A DNA stretch of 64,000 nt from Clostridium disporicum (GTDB lineage Bacteria > Bacillota > Clostridia > Clostridiales > Clostridiaceae): contig NZ_CYZX01000005.1 in assembly GCF_001405015.1 (NCBI RefSeq), forward strand, positions 1 through 64,000, written 5' to 3'. The position numbers were made by a program, and so were the translations under genes. Shown piece after piece: positions 8,168 to 15,625 of the stretch. The stretch's first letter is position 1, and the number at the start of each line of letters is the position of its first letter. The notes under the pieces are model-generated. The model ran no database searches. It was not told where the DNA came from and saw only the letters and a list, made by a program, of their open reading frames with translations.

Positions 8168-8203
8168 TTATATCCCCTCTTTCTATACATTTATTTGAAT
8201 ATA

Positions 8204-8243
8204 AAAAGTCTTAATTACTATACCGTTAGTGATTAAGACTTTT
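8204..8243 (-). terminator. Intergenic hairpin between small genes
   Basis: A perfect 12-bp stem, AAAAGTCTTAAT (8204-8215) with its complement (8232-8243), extended inward. It overlaps the stop codon of the 8242-8547 gene and is followed on the minus strand by a T-run and then the start region of the 208-residue gene. A terminator or attenuator. Confidence 0.75.
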
Positions 8244-8547
8244 AAACCTTGTTTATTTCTTCTTTTAACATTTTTATAAATCCTGATGAAAATACATTTC
8301 CTTCAAGAGAGCTCCTTATTAACTTTATAAGCTCAATTTCTGTAACATCAAGACTTCTAGGAATATATCTATTTCCTGAGTTTAATGTTTCCTTATAAAG
8401 TGTGAATCTTATCTCCTCCATCTTTTTAGCTTTTACATAAATCCTTTCAATACAATAAGTATATTGGTCATCATTTAAACTTGCTTGACTTAATAGATCA
8501 CAGTATTTTGTACTCTTCAGTACCTTATTTAATTTTTTTCTTCCCAT
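8242..8547 (-). CDS. Hypothetical protein of the small-gene cluster
   Basis: A 101-residue basic, helical protein (MGRKKLNKVLKSTKYCDLLSQ...) with an excellent GGGGGG-type site before its ATG. The central part (DDQYTYCIERIYVKAKKMEEIRFTLYKETLNSG) is probably two helices. No family recognised and no signal or membrane segment. It starts 13 bases after the stop of the 8561-8896 gene, so the two are translationally close. It ends inside the hairpin at 8204-8243. Confidence 0.65.
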   Translation of the reverse strand: MGRKKLNKVLKSTKYCDLLSQASLNDDQYTYCIERIYVKAKKMEEIRFTLYKETLNSGNRYIPRSLDVTEIELIKLIRSSLEGNVFSSGFIKMLKEEINKV

Positions 8548-8560
8548 GTTAACCCCCCTA

Positions 8561-8896
8561 CTATAATAGGAACTTAGAAAGTTCTTCTGTTGTTACTACT
8601 AAAATTGCATAGTCATTTGAAATCAGGTATAACGTACAAGTATAATTTATACCTTCACTACATTCAATTATATCAGTATATTCTGGTATTAATCCTTGTA
8701 ATTTATCTTGTTTCAGTATTTTGATATCTACTATATTTTCCGCTATAAGTACATATCCACCTAAGTCATTATCTATATGTCTATTAGCTCCATAATTTTC
8801 ATCTAATACATTAATTACTTCTAAAACATTATTAATAACTTCTACCGGATACTCTTTTAATTTCTCTAATTGTTCACTTAAATAAATCTTTTTCAC
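8561..8896 (-). CDS. Hypothetical protein with GTG start
   Basis: A 111-residue protein beginning MKKIYLSEQLEKLKEYPVEVINNVLEVI from GTG at 8894-8896, nine bases after AGAGGAG; the only nearer ATG is followed by a stop. The N-terminal half is helical and the C-terminal half looks like a small beta sheet (GYVLIAENIVDIKIL, YTCTLYLISNDYAILVVTTEEL). It is acidic, without transmembrane segments, and no family is recognised. It lies between a hairpin upstream (8926-8956) and the next small gene. Confidence 0.6.
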   Translation of the reverse strand: MKKIYLSEQLEKLKEYPVEVINNVLEVINVLDENYGANRHIDNDLGGYVLIAENIVDIKILKQDKLQGLIPEYTDIIECSEGINYTCTLYLISNDYAILVVTTEELSKFLL

Positions 8897-8925
8897 TTTA
8901 CATTTCTCCTCTCTAAATATAAAAA

Positions 8926-8956
8926 CTCTTACCTGTACATTTAATACAAGTAAGAG
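8926..8956 (-). terminator. Intergenic hairpin between small genes
   Basis: CTCTTACCTGTA (8926-8937) pairs with TACAAGTAAGAG (8945-8956) with one mismatch, and a T-run follows on the minus strand. It lies between the first and second small genes of the cluster, just ahead of the second gene's ribosome binding site. Confidence 0.7.
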
Positions 8957-8961
8957 CTCTA

Positions 8962-9276
8962 CTAAACTAAGCTTTTATAAAATTCTATTGTTGGGTTATC
9001 ATTATTTATTAATAGATTTAACTTTTCATATGTTATTTCATAAAATCTATTCTCTTTAGCATAATTAATTATTTCTTCATAAGATAAGTCAAAAATATTA
9101 TCTGTTATACTATAATAAAAATCATCATTAATTACACAAAAGAAATATTTAACTGCATCTTCATAAGTCATTCTTGGTAAATCTTCTAAATCACAATTTT
9201 CATCAGTATAACAACCATTTCTATCGTTCCATTGAAGAAATTGTGTTAAATTAATTCTTTTAATATCATTTTCCAC
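8962..9276 (-). CDS. First gene of the small-gene cluster, hypothetical
   Basis: A protein of about 104 residues starting at GTG (9274-9276, MENDIKRINLTQFLQWNDRNG) or, less likely, at another GTG twelve bases upstream; GGGTGGTAGA serves best for the nearer start. It is very acidic (YTDENCDLEDLPRMTYEDAV) and aromatic (KYFFCVINDDFYYSITDN). No family recognised. Compact acidic proteins of this sort are frequent among antirestriction and regulatory genes of mobile elements, but nothing here proves such a role. It is divergent from the restriction endonuclease gene at 9476. Confidence 0.55.
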   Translation of the reverse strand: MENDIKRINLTQFLQWNDRNGCYTDENCDLEDLPRMTYEDAVKYFFCVINDDFYYSITDNIFDLSYEEIINYAKENRFYEITYEKLNLLINNDNPTIEFYKSLV

Positions 9277-9475
9277 TCTACCACCCACTTAAATATAATC
9301 AAATCATATACATTATTATTATATATATTTATTCTCCTCTTTAAAGATTTAATTAAATTAATGTTAATGCTAATTATATAATAATAGTTATATTATTATA
9401 CTCCTATTAAACTATATTATGCAGTATAATATATATATATATTAATTTATTAAAACCACTAATGGAGGATTTAAA

Positions 9476-10450
9476 ATGCTATTTAACCAAAATCTAGATG
9501 AAATAATTTTTAATAGACATCAATTATTTGAATCTGATGAGCTAATAATTATATCTGGCTACATCGGTCCTAATCCTGTAGAAAAATTACGTAACCTTCC
9601 GCTTACATGTACTGTTATCTATGGAATGTATGGTAATAGTTCTATATCTCCAAAACTTCATTCTACTTTATTAAAACTTGAAACTTTATCTCAAAATACA
9701 ACTATATTATATTCTGACATACCTGTTCATTCTAAGTGCTACATATGGAAAAATAAAGGTAAAATAGTCCATGCTCTAATAGGTTCTGCAAATTTTAGTA
9801 CAAGTGGATTAACTATACCATTCAGAGAAACATTAGCTGAAACTACCCAAGATACCTTTTTACCATTAAATCAATATTTAAATCAAATACTTTCTAATTC
9901 TACACCTTGCACTGAAGTTAATCTAATACCTAATAGCAAAACTACTGTTAATCCAGTTACTTCTACTAACAATCATACTTGTAGTATGGTTTTATATGAT
10001 CCTAGAACTGGTGAAGTTCCTACAGCAAGTGGCTTAAATTGGTGTCATAGTTCACAAGGTCACACAAGCATTGATGATGGATATATTCCTATTCGTACTT
10101 CTTATATTAGAGAATACCCTGAACTATTTCCACCCAAACAAATGGTTGCAACAAGAACAAATGGGGGAAAAACTAATCGTCAAAATGATTCTATTGAATT
10201 AATTTGGGATGATGGAACAATAATGGAAGCTCTTTTAGAAGGAAGTCAACCTGTTGATGGTATAATTCACCCTAAAAATCTATCATCATTTCCTAGTAAA
10301 AATATATTAGGTTCTTATATTAGACATAGGTTAGGTTTGCCATCTGGAAGTTTGGTAACTAAATCTGATCTAGACAGATATGGTAGAGATGATATAGAGC
10401 TATCCCTGTTAGAAAATGGAACTTATTATGCTGATTTCTCCATAAAATAA
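9476..10450 (+). CDS. Type II restriction endonuclease, NgoFVII family (PLD fold)
   Basis: A 324-residue nuclease of the NgoFVII family, a phospholipase-D-type restriction enzyme that cuts DNA as a dimer with one shared active site and needs no metal. The catalytic HxK is VHSKCYIW (His85, Lys87), followed by GSANFS with Asn106, the expected spacing. The C-terminal third (about 215-324, containing DGTIMEALLEG, GSYIRHRLGLPSGSLVTKSDLDRYGRDDI) is the family's DNA-recognition domain. GGAGG lies before ATG. The two cognate methyltransferases are downstream and convergent at 10661-13019. NgoFVII itself recognises GCSGC; the specificity of this enzyme is not readable from sequence. Confidence 0.9.
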   Translation: MLFNQNLDEIIFNRHQLFESDELIIISGYIGPNPVEKLRNLPLTCTVIYGMYGNSSISPKLHSTLLKLETLSQNTTILYSDIPVHSKCYIWKNKGKIVHALIGSANFSTSGLTIPFRETLAETTQDTFLPLNQYLNQILSNSTPCTEVNLIPNSKTTVNPVTSTNNHTCSMVLYDPRTGEVPTASGLNWCHSSQGHTSIDDGYIPIRTSYIREYPELFPPKQMVATRTNGGKTNRQNDSIELIWDDGTIMEALLEGSQPVDGIIHPKNLSSFPSKNILGSYIRHRLGLPSGSLVTKSDLDRYGRDDIELSLLENGTYYADFSIK

Positions 10451-10589
10451 ATCTATTTTATGGACAAGTTTTTCTATAAGTTAAATAACTCATATTGCTA
10501 TAATTATCAATTTATTGATACACTTACTAATTGAATTATAAAAGCTTTGATGTTATTATTTATACTATTGTGTTTTATAATTCGTTAAT

Positions 10590-10640
10590 GTAACAGAAAA
10601 TACACCTTGTGTCATCTAAATATTTTCTGTTACTTTTTTT
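10590..10640. terminator. Terminator between restriction and methylase genes
   Basis: A perfect 13-bp stem GTAACAGAAAATA (10590-10602) with its complement (10621-10633), followed by seven T. It ends the endonuclease transcript. A second imperfect inverted repeat at 10648-10681 (AAAGAACATAGG / CCATGTTCTTT) serves the convergent methyltransferase transcript. Confidence 0.85.
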
Positions 10641-10660
10641 ATTTTAAAAAGAACATAGGT

Positions 10661-11902
10661 TTATATTAACCCATGTTCTTTAAATACTTCATATAGAGCC
10701 TCTGCTAATCTTCTTGAAAACTCTGGTGGAACCGCATTTCCTATCATCTCATAGTCTGAAGACATACTACCTGAAAATTCAAAATCATCATCAAAACTTT
10801 GTAATCTAGCAGCTTCTCGCACTGTTATAGTTCTAGCCTGCTGCGAATCTGGATGTATATGTCTTAATCCATCCTTCTTTAAATGTGCTGGAATAGTATT
10901 ACTTGGTTCATCCCATCTTAATACATTATACTTATGTATATTAGATTCTTTTCCTGTCTTCTCTGTATATAATTTCTTTAAAGCTTCTATAGATTTATAA
11001 TTATTTCTACCACTCTCTATATCTAAAGCTAACTCTCTAAATATATCAATATCTCTTTTGTTATGATATCTAGGATAATGATCTTTATATTCTGTAACCT
11101 CAGGAAAATGTGAATATTTCTTCTTACCAATTTTCTCTTCTTTCTCTCTTGGCATAAGTTTTGGTAAATCACCTATTGCATCTTTTACAGTATTTACTTT
11201 GGAAGATTTAAATTTATGTAACCTCTTATTATAAAATTCATCTAAAATTTCATAACAATTATCTCCAAAAACTTCTTTGTTTAACCCTATTAATATAACT
11301 CTTTTTCTTCTTTGACTTACCCCAAATTCACTCATATCCAATAAGGCATCTTTCCTAATATTATTTGTAATTATATAACCCGCCTTTAAAAATTCTTCAG
11401 TTATTTTTTCAATAATATTTATTCCTCCTGGTTTAGCAGATAATATACCCTCAACATTTTCAAATACAATAATTTTAGGCTTAAATACTTTTACTACTTT
11501 AATATAACTTTCGAATAGGTAATTTCTATAATCATCATGCATCCCATTCTCATCTTGAACTCTACCTGCCATCGAATAAGCTTGACATGGTGGTCCTCCA
11601 ACTATTAAATCTACCTCTTTTTGACCTATTATTTCTTTTAAGCCTAAGTTAGTTCCATATTCTAAATCATCTTTCCATCCATTTATTAATTCATCTGTTC
11701 GCTGAATATCAAACCTCAAAACTGTTTTATCAGTATCTACATAGCCATATTTATTTTTTAATCTTTTCTTTAATACCTCATGTGGTTTATCATTCCATTC
11801 AACACAAGATAAAGTTTTATACTTTCGTGTCTTCTCAAATCCATCAACTAACCCGCCACATCCTGCAAATAATTCAATAGTATTAAGCTTATTTCTTATC
11901 AT
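10661..11902 (-). CDS. DNA cytosine-5 methyltransferase (second of pair)
   Basis: A 413-residue m5C methyltransferase that protects host DNA from the neighbouring endonuclease. All signature motifs are present: I (ELFAGCGGLVDGF), IV with the catalytic PCQ (GGPPCQAYSMAG, Cys106), VI (ENVEG), VIII (QRRKRVILIGL), IX (REAARLQSF) and X (MIGNAVPP). The open frame extends to 11944, but the start MIRNKLNTIELF at 11902 has an AAAGGTG site six bases upstream and leaves motif I at its usual distance from the N-terminus. The start overlaps the end of the first methyltransferase by 14 bases, so translation is coupled. The target recognition domain lies about 240-330. Confidence 0.95.
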   Translation of the reverse strand: MIRNKLNTIELFAGCGGLVDGFEKTRKYKTLSCVEWNDKPHEVLKKRLKNKYGYVDTDKTVLRFDIQRTDELINGWKDDLEYGTNLGLKEIIGQKEVDLIVGGPPCQAYSMAGRVQDENGMHDDYRNYLFESYIKVVKVFKPKIIVFENVEGILSAKPGGINIIEKITEEFLKAGYIITNNIRKDALLDMSEFGVSQRRKRVILIGLNKEVFGDNCYEILDEFYNKRLHKFKSSKVNTVKDAIGDLPKLMPREKEEKIGKKKYSHFPEVTEYKDHYPRYHNKRDIDIFRELALDIESGRNNYKSIEALKKLYTEKTGKESNIHKYNVLRWDEPSNTIPAHLKKDGLRHIHPDSQQARTITVREAARLQSFDDDFEFSGSMSSDYEMIGNAVPPEFSRRLAEALYEVFKEHGLI

Positions 11903-13019
11903 TATTATCACCTTTTTCAAGATATGTTTTAAGCTCTTTCGCAATATTATAAGCTAATAGAGGTGGTACTGCATTACCAACCTGTCTATTCTGTTGAGTT
12001 TTTGTCCCTAAAAATATAAAATCATCAGGAAAAGATTGTAGTCTTGCATTTTCACGTATTGTCGGAACCCTATTATACTTGTAATGGAAATGATTTCTAT
12101 GTCCAGTATCAATAGTTCTAGAAGGTTTATTAGACGCATATCTAGTCCAAGCTTCATTAAACTTTCTACTTCCACCCACACCCTCTGGCAAATCTTTATG
12201 GTTTCCTCCATCTGGTACTAATGCAATTGTATTTTTAACTAGCTCTGTATGCTTTGTTGCAACATGATTATATAGCTTAAGGCTGTTTTTTCTCATTATT
12301 CTTTGATACTCACTATTTGGTTCATTTATATATTCATCTATCTCAGTTCCTAGTTCATCTTCTCTTGATTGTAAGTCACTTAACGCTTCTTTACATGTTA
12401 CATGATTAACTGGCATATGAGTTGGTTGTGGAAAAGTGAATTTTTCACCTATTCTTTCTGCTATATCTTCTCTTATTCCTACAAAAAACATTCTCTTTCT
12501 AATTTGTGGCACTCCATAGTCCGCTGCTATTAATGGTTTATCTGTAACACTTACCCTATACCCCATATCCTCAAAAGTATTTATTATTTGTTCTTTTACT
12601 GTTCCTCCATATAACGTTGCAATTCCTGGAACATTTTCAATCAAAAATGCCTTTGGCTTAAATTTATTTACACTCTTAACCACAGCTAAATACAATGTAT
12701 TTCTAGTATCATTAATGTCTCTAGAACCAGTTAATGAAAAGCCCTGACATGGAGGACCCCCTATTATTAAATCAACTTCTTCTGATCCTGTTTTATCTAT
12801 ATATTTTTCTTTTATTTCATCTATAGCCTCATCTTTAAACAAATCCGCTTTTAAAGCAATAGAATCTTTATGATTCTTACTATAAGTTTTCAAAGCTGCT
12901 TCATCATGGTCAACACCGATTACAACATTATATCCTGCATCTAAAAATCCATGTGATAATCCACCACATCCACAAAATAAATCAATAACTTTTAAACTTT
13001 TATTATCTTCTGTACTCAT
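11889..13019 (-). CDS. DNA cytosine-5 methyltransferase (first of pair)
   Basis: A 376-residue m5C methyltransferase with motif I (VIDLFCGCGGLSHGF), IV (GGPPCQGFSLTG, Cys91), VI (ENVPG), VIII (QIRKRMFFVGI), IX (RENARLQSFPDDF) and X (RQVGNAVPP). The start MSTEDNKS at 13019 is chosen over an ATG at 13073 because AAGGGGGAA lies just before it. Two m5C enzymes for one nuclease usually means an asymmetric recognition site, or one enzyme per strand or per base. The gene begins about 260 bases downstream of the tmRNA 3' end, a common landing spot for acquired DNA. Confidence 0.95.
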   Translation of the reverse strand: MSTEDNKSLKVIDLFCGCGGLSHGFLDAGYNVVIGVDHDEAALKTYSKNHKDSIALKADLFKDEAIDEIKEKYIDKTGSEEVDLIIGGPPCQGFSLTGSRDINDTRNTLYLAVVKSVNKFKPKAFLIENVPGIATLYGGTVKEQIINTFEDMGYRVSVTDKPLIAADYGVPQIRKRMFFVGIREDIAERIGEKFTFPQPTHMPVNHVTCKEALSDLQSREDELGTEIDEYINEPNSEYQRIMRKNSLKLYNHVATKHTELVKNTIALVPDGGNHKDLPEGVGGSRKFNEAWTRYASNKPSRTIDTGHRNHFHYKYNRVPTIRENARLQSFPDDFIFLGTKTQQNRQVGNAVPPLLAYNIAKELKTYLEKGDNNDKK

Positions 13020-13242
13020 ATTTTCCCCCTTAACTTTATTGTATATTATATAATACTTTCCGATTTTTTTCAAAACATACGTTCTATTTTTTTAAAATTT
13101 CTTATTTATTATATCACTTTTTTACAATATTTAATACTTCCTTTTAATTCAAGACTATCTATCAATTTTTAACCGTATTTATAATTTTGTTAAAAACTAA
13201 ACTTACTTATATCATTATTAAATATTCTCTGTTCTAAAATAA

Positions 13243-13279
13243 AAAACCTCGACAACACAATATGTATTGTCGAGGTTTT
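13243..13279 (-). terminator. tmRNA terminator
   Basis: A perfect 13-bp stem AAAACCTCGACAA (13243-13255) with its complement (13267-13279), three bases past the encoded CCA of the tmRNA, followed by a T-run on the minus strand. Confidence 0.9.
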
Positions 13280-13298
13280 CATGGTGGAGGCGAGGGGT

Positions 13299-13565
13299 CA
13301 GTTTATCAACTGTTTCCAAATTGCCCTGACTATATCTTAGACAAGCATTAACTTGCCTCTTGGCGTATTATAGAAGCTTATTATAGTTTACATCTTCTAT
13401 CCTAGTATTCCATAGATTTCTCTTTAGGAACCTATAAGTCGATACAAGGCTGTTGAATTTCTTCACATACCTCTCGGTATTGCCGTCAACCCTACTTGCT
13501 ACGGTTTCACCGATAAAGCCAAGTTATCACTTAAACATCACTGCTTAAGGCGACTTTTTTCCAAA
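13299..13565 (-). ncRNA. Group I intron in the tmRNA T-loop
   Basis: A 267-nt insertion without an open reading frame. P1 can be drawn: exon CGAU with intron UUU pairs with AAAGUCG, loop GGAAA, and places a U-G wobble exactly at the 5' splice site after T-loop base U59. The S element AAGAUAUAGUC is present; its UAUAGU pairs with upstream ACUAUA to give P7. The intron ends with hairpin CAGUU-GAUA-AACUG, whose last G is the expected 3' terminal G. Ligating the exons restores a normal T-stem and seven-base T-loop. Other helices (GGUGAAACC and GGCAAUACCGAGAGG regions) fit group I P4-P6 elements. No homing endonuclease is encoded. Confidence 0.92.
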
Positions 13566-13777
13566 ATCGAACCCCTGTCCGAAAGCAGACCAGCCTGACT
13601 TTCTACGAGCGTAGTTTGTGACTAAAATTTCGGTCCTTAGTTCGCTCACAAACAAACTCCTAATTCCCTAGCTTCATAAATACCCCTCTAGCTCAAAGCT
13701 TTGCTAGACTTCGTTCCCCACTTTTATGACACCAGCTACCCTAAACGTGGGCATTCAGGACTGATGAGTAGCTTATA

Positions 13778-13807
13778 TTAAGCTGCTAATGCAAAATTGT
13801 CTTCTGC
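13778..13807 (-). CDS. tmRNA tag peptide reading frame
   Basis: The resume codon GCA (13805-13807) follows UAUAAAC, as expected for clostridia. The frame reads AEDNFALAA and ends at UAA (13778-13780). With the alanine charged on tmRNA this gives A-AEDNFALAA, ending in the ALAA degron recognised by ClpXP and similar proteases. Confidence 0.9.
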   Translation of the reverse strand, partial: AEDNFALAA

Positions 13808-13973
13808 GTTTATATTTAATGCATACTTTATTAACGAGGTGACATGCTTGCCTCGGCCCGCTTATCAAACCCATCTTACCCCCGTCGAAGCCAAAACGCC
13901 CCCATGTTAGGTAAATAGGTCTAAACGCGTATCCCCTATTCAGTTTTCAATCGATGATCAACATCGTGATTTT

Positions 13974-14002
13974 ATTATAAATCAACATACCTCTACTGTC
14001 AA
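13974..14002 (-). promoter_or_regulatory. tmRNA promoter, consensus sigma-A
   Basis: A perfect TTGACA (13997-14002) and perfect TATAAT (13974-13979) with a 17-base spacer on the minus strand. It predicts transcription starting near 13967 and a 5' leader of about 64 nt to be removed from the tmRNA precursor. The strength fits an abundant stable RNA. Confidence 0.92.
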
Positions 14003-14139
14003 CTTATCTGAGTTATTAAAATCATAGAAGAAAATCTATAATATTCTTGTTTTTTAATTTTTTTATTAAATAGTAAATATTATAAATACTTCTATATGAT
14101 ATATTTATTACTATAATAGTTATTATACATTATTTAACA

Positions 14140-14168
14140 TTGCTTTTATTAAGCAATGGTGTTATTAT
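14140..14168 (+). promoter_or_regulatory. Candidate promoter of an orphan small RNA
   Basis: TTGCTT (14140-14145) and TATTAT (14163-14168) at 17 bases on the plus strand. It directs transcription into a short region that has no gene and ends at a strong terminator at 14204-14250. Confidence 0.5.
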
Positions 14169-14174
14169 AAATGA

Positions 14175-14250
14175 GCAGTTGGTACGTAAAGTGCTAATTA
14201 CTTATAGAGCCTAGGTTGTCTTTCGCCGGATACTAGGCTCTATTTTATTT
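14175..14250 (+). ncRNA. Candidate orphan small RNA with terminator
   Basis: About 75 nt between the promoter above and a strong rho-independent terminator: arms ATAGAGCCTAG (14204-14214) and complement (14233-14243), then TTTTATTTTT. The 5' part contains GAGCAGTTGGTACGTAAAGTGC. There is no coding frame with a ribosome binding site, and no gene starts downstream on this strand, so it is not a leader. It points away from the tmRNA gene. Function unknown; it could be a trans-acting RNA. Confidence 0.45.
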
Positions 14251-14387
14251 TTCAAAACTTATCCACATCTAATTTAAAACAATCAACAGCTTTATTAATT
14301 TTTTCCAATATTTGTTGTTAATATTCTAGATAAACATTTTATAATAGTAAACTCTCTAATATTAAATTCTCATACTAACTATATAAA

Positions 14388-14427
14388 AAACAGCAGATAA
14401 ATTTATAAAAAAATCTATCTACTGTTT
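14388..14427 (-). terminator. Sortase gene terminator
   Basis: AAACAGCAGATA (14388-14399) pairs with TATCTACTGTTT (14416-14427) with one mismatch and is followed by a T-run on the minus strand, 25 bases beyond the sortase stop codon. Confidence 0.7.
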
Positions 14428-14451
14428 CATAATATAATTCTTCTATTACAC

Positions 14452-15132
14452 TTACTTAATAAGCTTAGCATGCACTACCATTCTTGCATCATTAAACTCA
14501 AAAGAACAAGTTGACAAAGTTATTATTTTATCATCTTCATTTACTTCTATATCAGCTTCATACATTGATTTACTCTGTATTCTTTCTAAAAAATCTTTAT
14601 ATTCATTTTTATTTTCAAAATTAGTTTGAATATAATTATCTGTAACATCTGTAATATATACAGAGAAAACTTTATATTTCAAATGCTCACCATTATTTAA
14701 CTCTATATCTATATCATTATTATTATAAAAGAAATCTTTTTCCTTATACTTTTTCAAGTGAGCAAACATAGTTTCATTTTTCATATTATGTCCAAACAAA
14801 ACTGTATTTTGGTCATCGAATCCATTATTTAAATAATTCATAAATATAGACCCAGATATTATATATTCTTTATTTATATCTTTATCTAAATAATATAAAT
14901 TATCTTCTCCTTGAAGAATTGGATAGTTTATATTTGTATTTTCTATCTTAATCCAGCCTCTATAATCTGTATTTTCAATATATGGATTATTAGTTTCTTC
15001 TTTTTCTATTCTAATTTTTTCATATACCTCATCAGCCTTCTTATATTCAGTTACTTTGTAAAACACTTTATATCCACATACAAATATAATTAAAATTAAG
15101 ATTATATTAATTATACTTTTAAATATTTTCAT
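14452..15132 (-). CDS. srtB: Class B sortase
   Basis: A 226-residue membrane-anchored transpeptidase that cleaves a C-terminal sorting signal and joins the protein to the cell wall peptide. It has an N-terminal membrane anchor (about 7-22, IINIILILIIFVCGY), then the class B catalytic set: His115 in LFGHNM, Cys209 in TLSTCSFEF and Arg217 in NDAR. Length and extra N-terminal helices fit class B. The ATG at 15132 follows AAGGGGATT; a TTG codon sits just before it. It lies directly downstream of the large beta-helix protein, which ends NPNTG plus a membrane span, so that protein is the likely dedicated substrate. A terminator lies between them, so expression may differ. Confidence 0.92.
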   Translation of the reverse strand: MKIFKSIINIILILIIFVCGYKVFYKVTEYKKADEVYEKIRIEKEETNNPYIENTDYRGWIKIENTNINYPILQGEDNLYYLDKDINKEYIISGSIFMNYLNNGFDDQNTVLFGHNMKNETMFAHLKKYKEKDFFYNNNDIDIELNNGEHLKYKVFSVYITDVTDNYIQTNFENKNEYKDFLERIQSKSMYEADIEVNEDDKIITLSTCSFEFNDARMVVHAKLIK

Positions 15133-15210
15133 CAATTAATCCCCTTATTTTGTAAAGAATCATATTAAAATTTCGAATATGTATTAATCTATTATTTATA
15201 TAAGCTAAAG

Positions 15211-15243
15211 AAAATTGTAATCTATTTTATAGATTACAATTTT
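15211..15243. terminator. Terminator between surface protein and sortase
   Basis: A perfect 14-bp stem (15211-15224 with 15230-15243) around a TTTTA loop, with T-rich flank on both strands. It lies 22 bases past the stop of the surface-protein gene, so the sortase is expressed by read-through or its own promoter. Confidence 0.85.
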
Positions 15244-15424
15244 CCCTTTATTAAACTATATATAATTATTTAACTTTTTTTCTCTTTCTATTTACAAATA
15301 GAAGTCCAATCAGAGATATAAGTACAGCTAATGCCCAATTTAGTATATTACTTTGATCACCTGTATTAGGATTTTGAGTATTATTCAATTCACTATTTAT
15401 CTCTTCATTATTATTTTGTTCATT

Positions 15425-15625
15425 TTTAACTTCGTCATTAACTTCATCTTTGACTTCATCATCAACTTCATCTTTGACTTCATCATCAACTTCATCTTTG
15501 ATTTCATCATTAACTTCATCTTTGATTTCATCATCAACTTCATCTTTGATTTCATCATTAACTTCATCTTTGATTTCATCATTAACTTCATCTTTGATTT
15601 CATCATTAACTTCATCGTTAACAGA
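15425..15625. repeat. 24-bp minisatellite coding DEIKDEVN
   Basis: About eight tandem copies of a 24-bp unit (DEIKDEVN / DEVKDEVD variants) just before the NPNTG anchor. It encodes an acidic wall-spanning stalk. Because the unit is a multiple of three, copy-number change by slippage would alter stalk length without shifting the frame. Open frames on both strands through this stretch are an artefact of the repeat. Confidence 0.9.

Larger units (their letters stand above)
13282..13903 (-). ncRNA. ssrA: tmRNA (ssrA) interrupted by a group I intron
   Basis: Transfer-messenger RNA, which with SmpB rescues stalled ribosomes. The gene is 622 bases; after removal of the intron at 13299-13565 the RNA is 355 nt, the usual size. 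The 5' end GGGGGCG (from 13903) pairs with CGCCUCC before ACCA (13282-13292), including the G3-U70 alanine identity pair. The 5' part contains the standard UUUUGGCUUCGACGGGGG segment. The tag frame encodes AEDNFALAA (13778-13807). The T-stem AGGGG (13572-13576) and CCCCU (13293-13297) are split by the intron; joining gives a seven-base T-loop UUCGAUA. The CCA is encoded. smpB, usually next door, is about 39.5 kb away at 53413. Confidence 0.96.

Noticed and set aside
13299..13565. Possibility that the tmRNA insert is an IStron, a small IS or a circularly permuted tmRNA
   Set aside because: There is no transposase frame and no IS ends, and the tmRNA pieces are in normal order; the group I helices and exact T-loop repair explain the insert fully.
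14259..14267. DnaA-box-like TTATCCACA here and at 62008-62016
   Set aside because: Single isolated copies; no cluster, dnaA gene or AT-rich unwinding element that would mark an origin.
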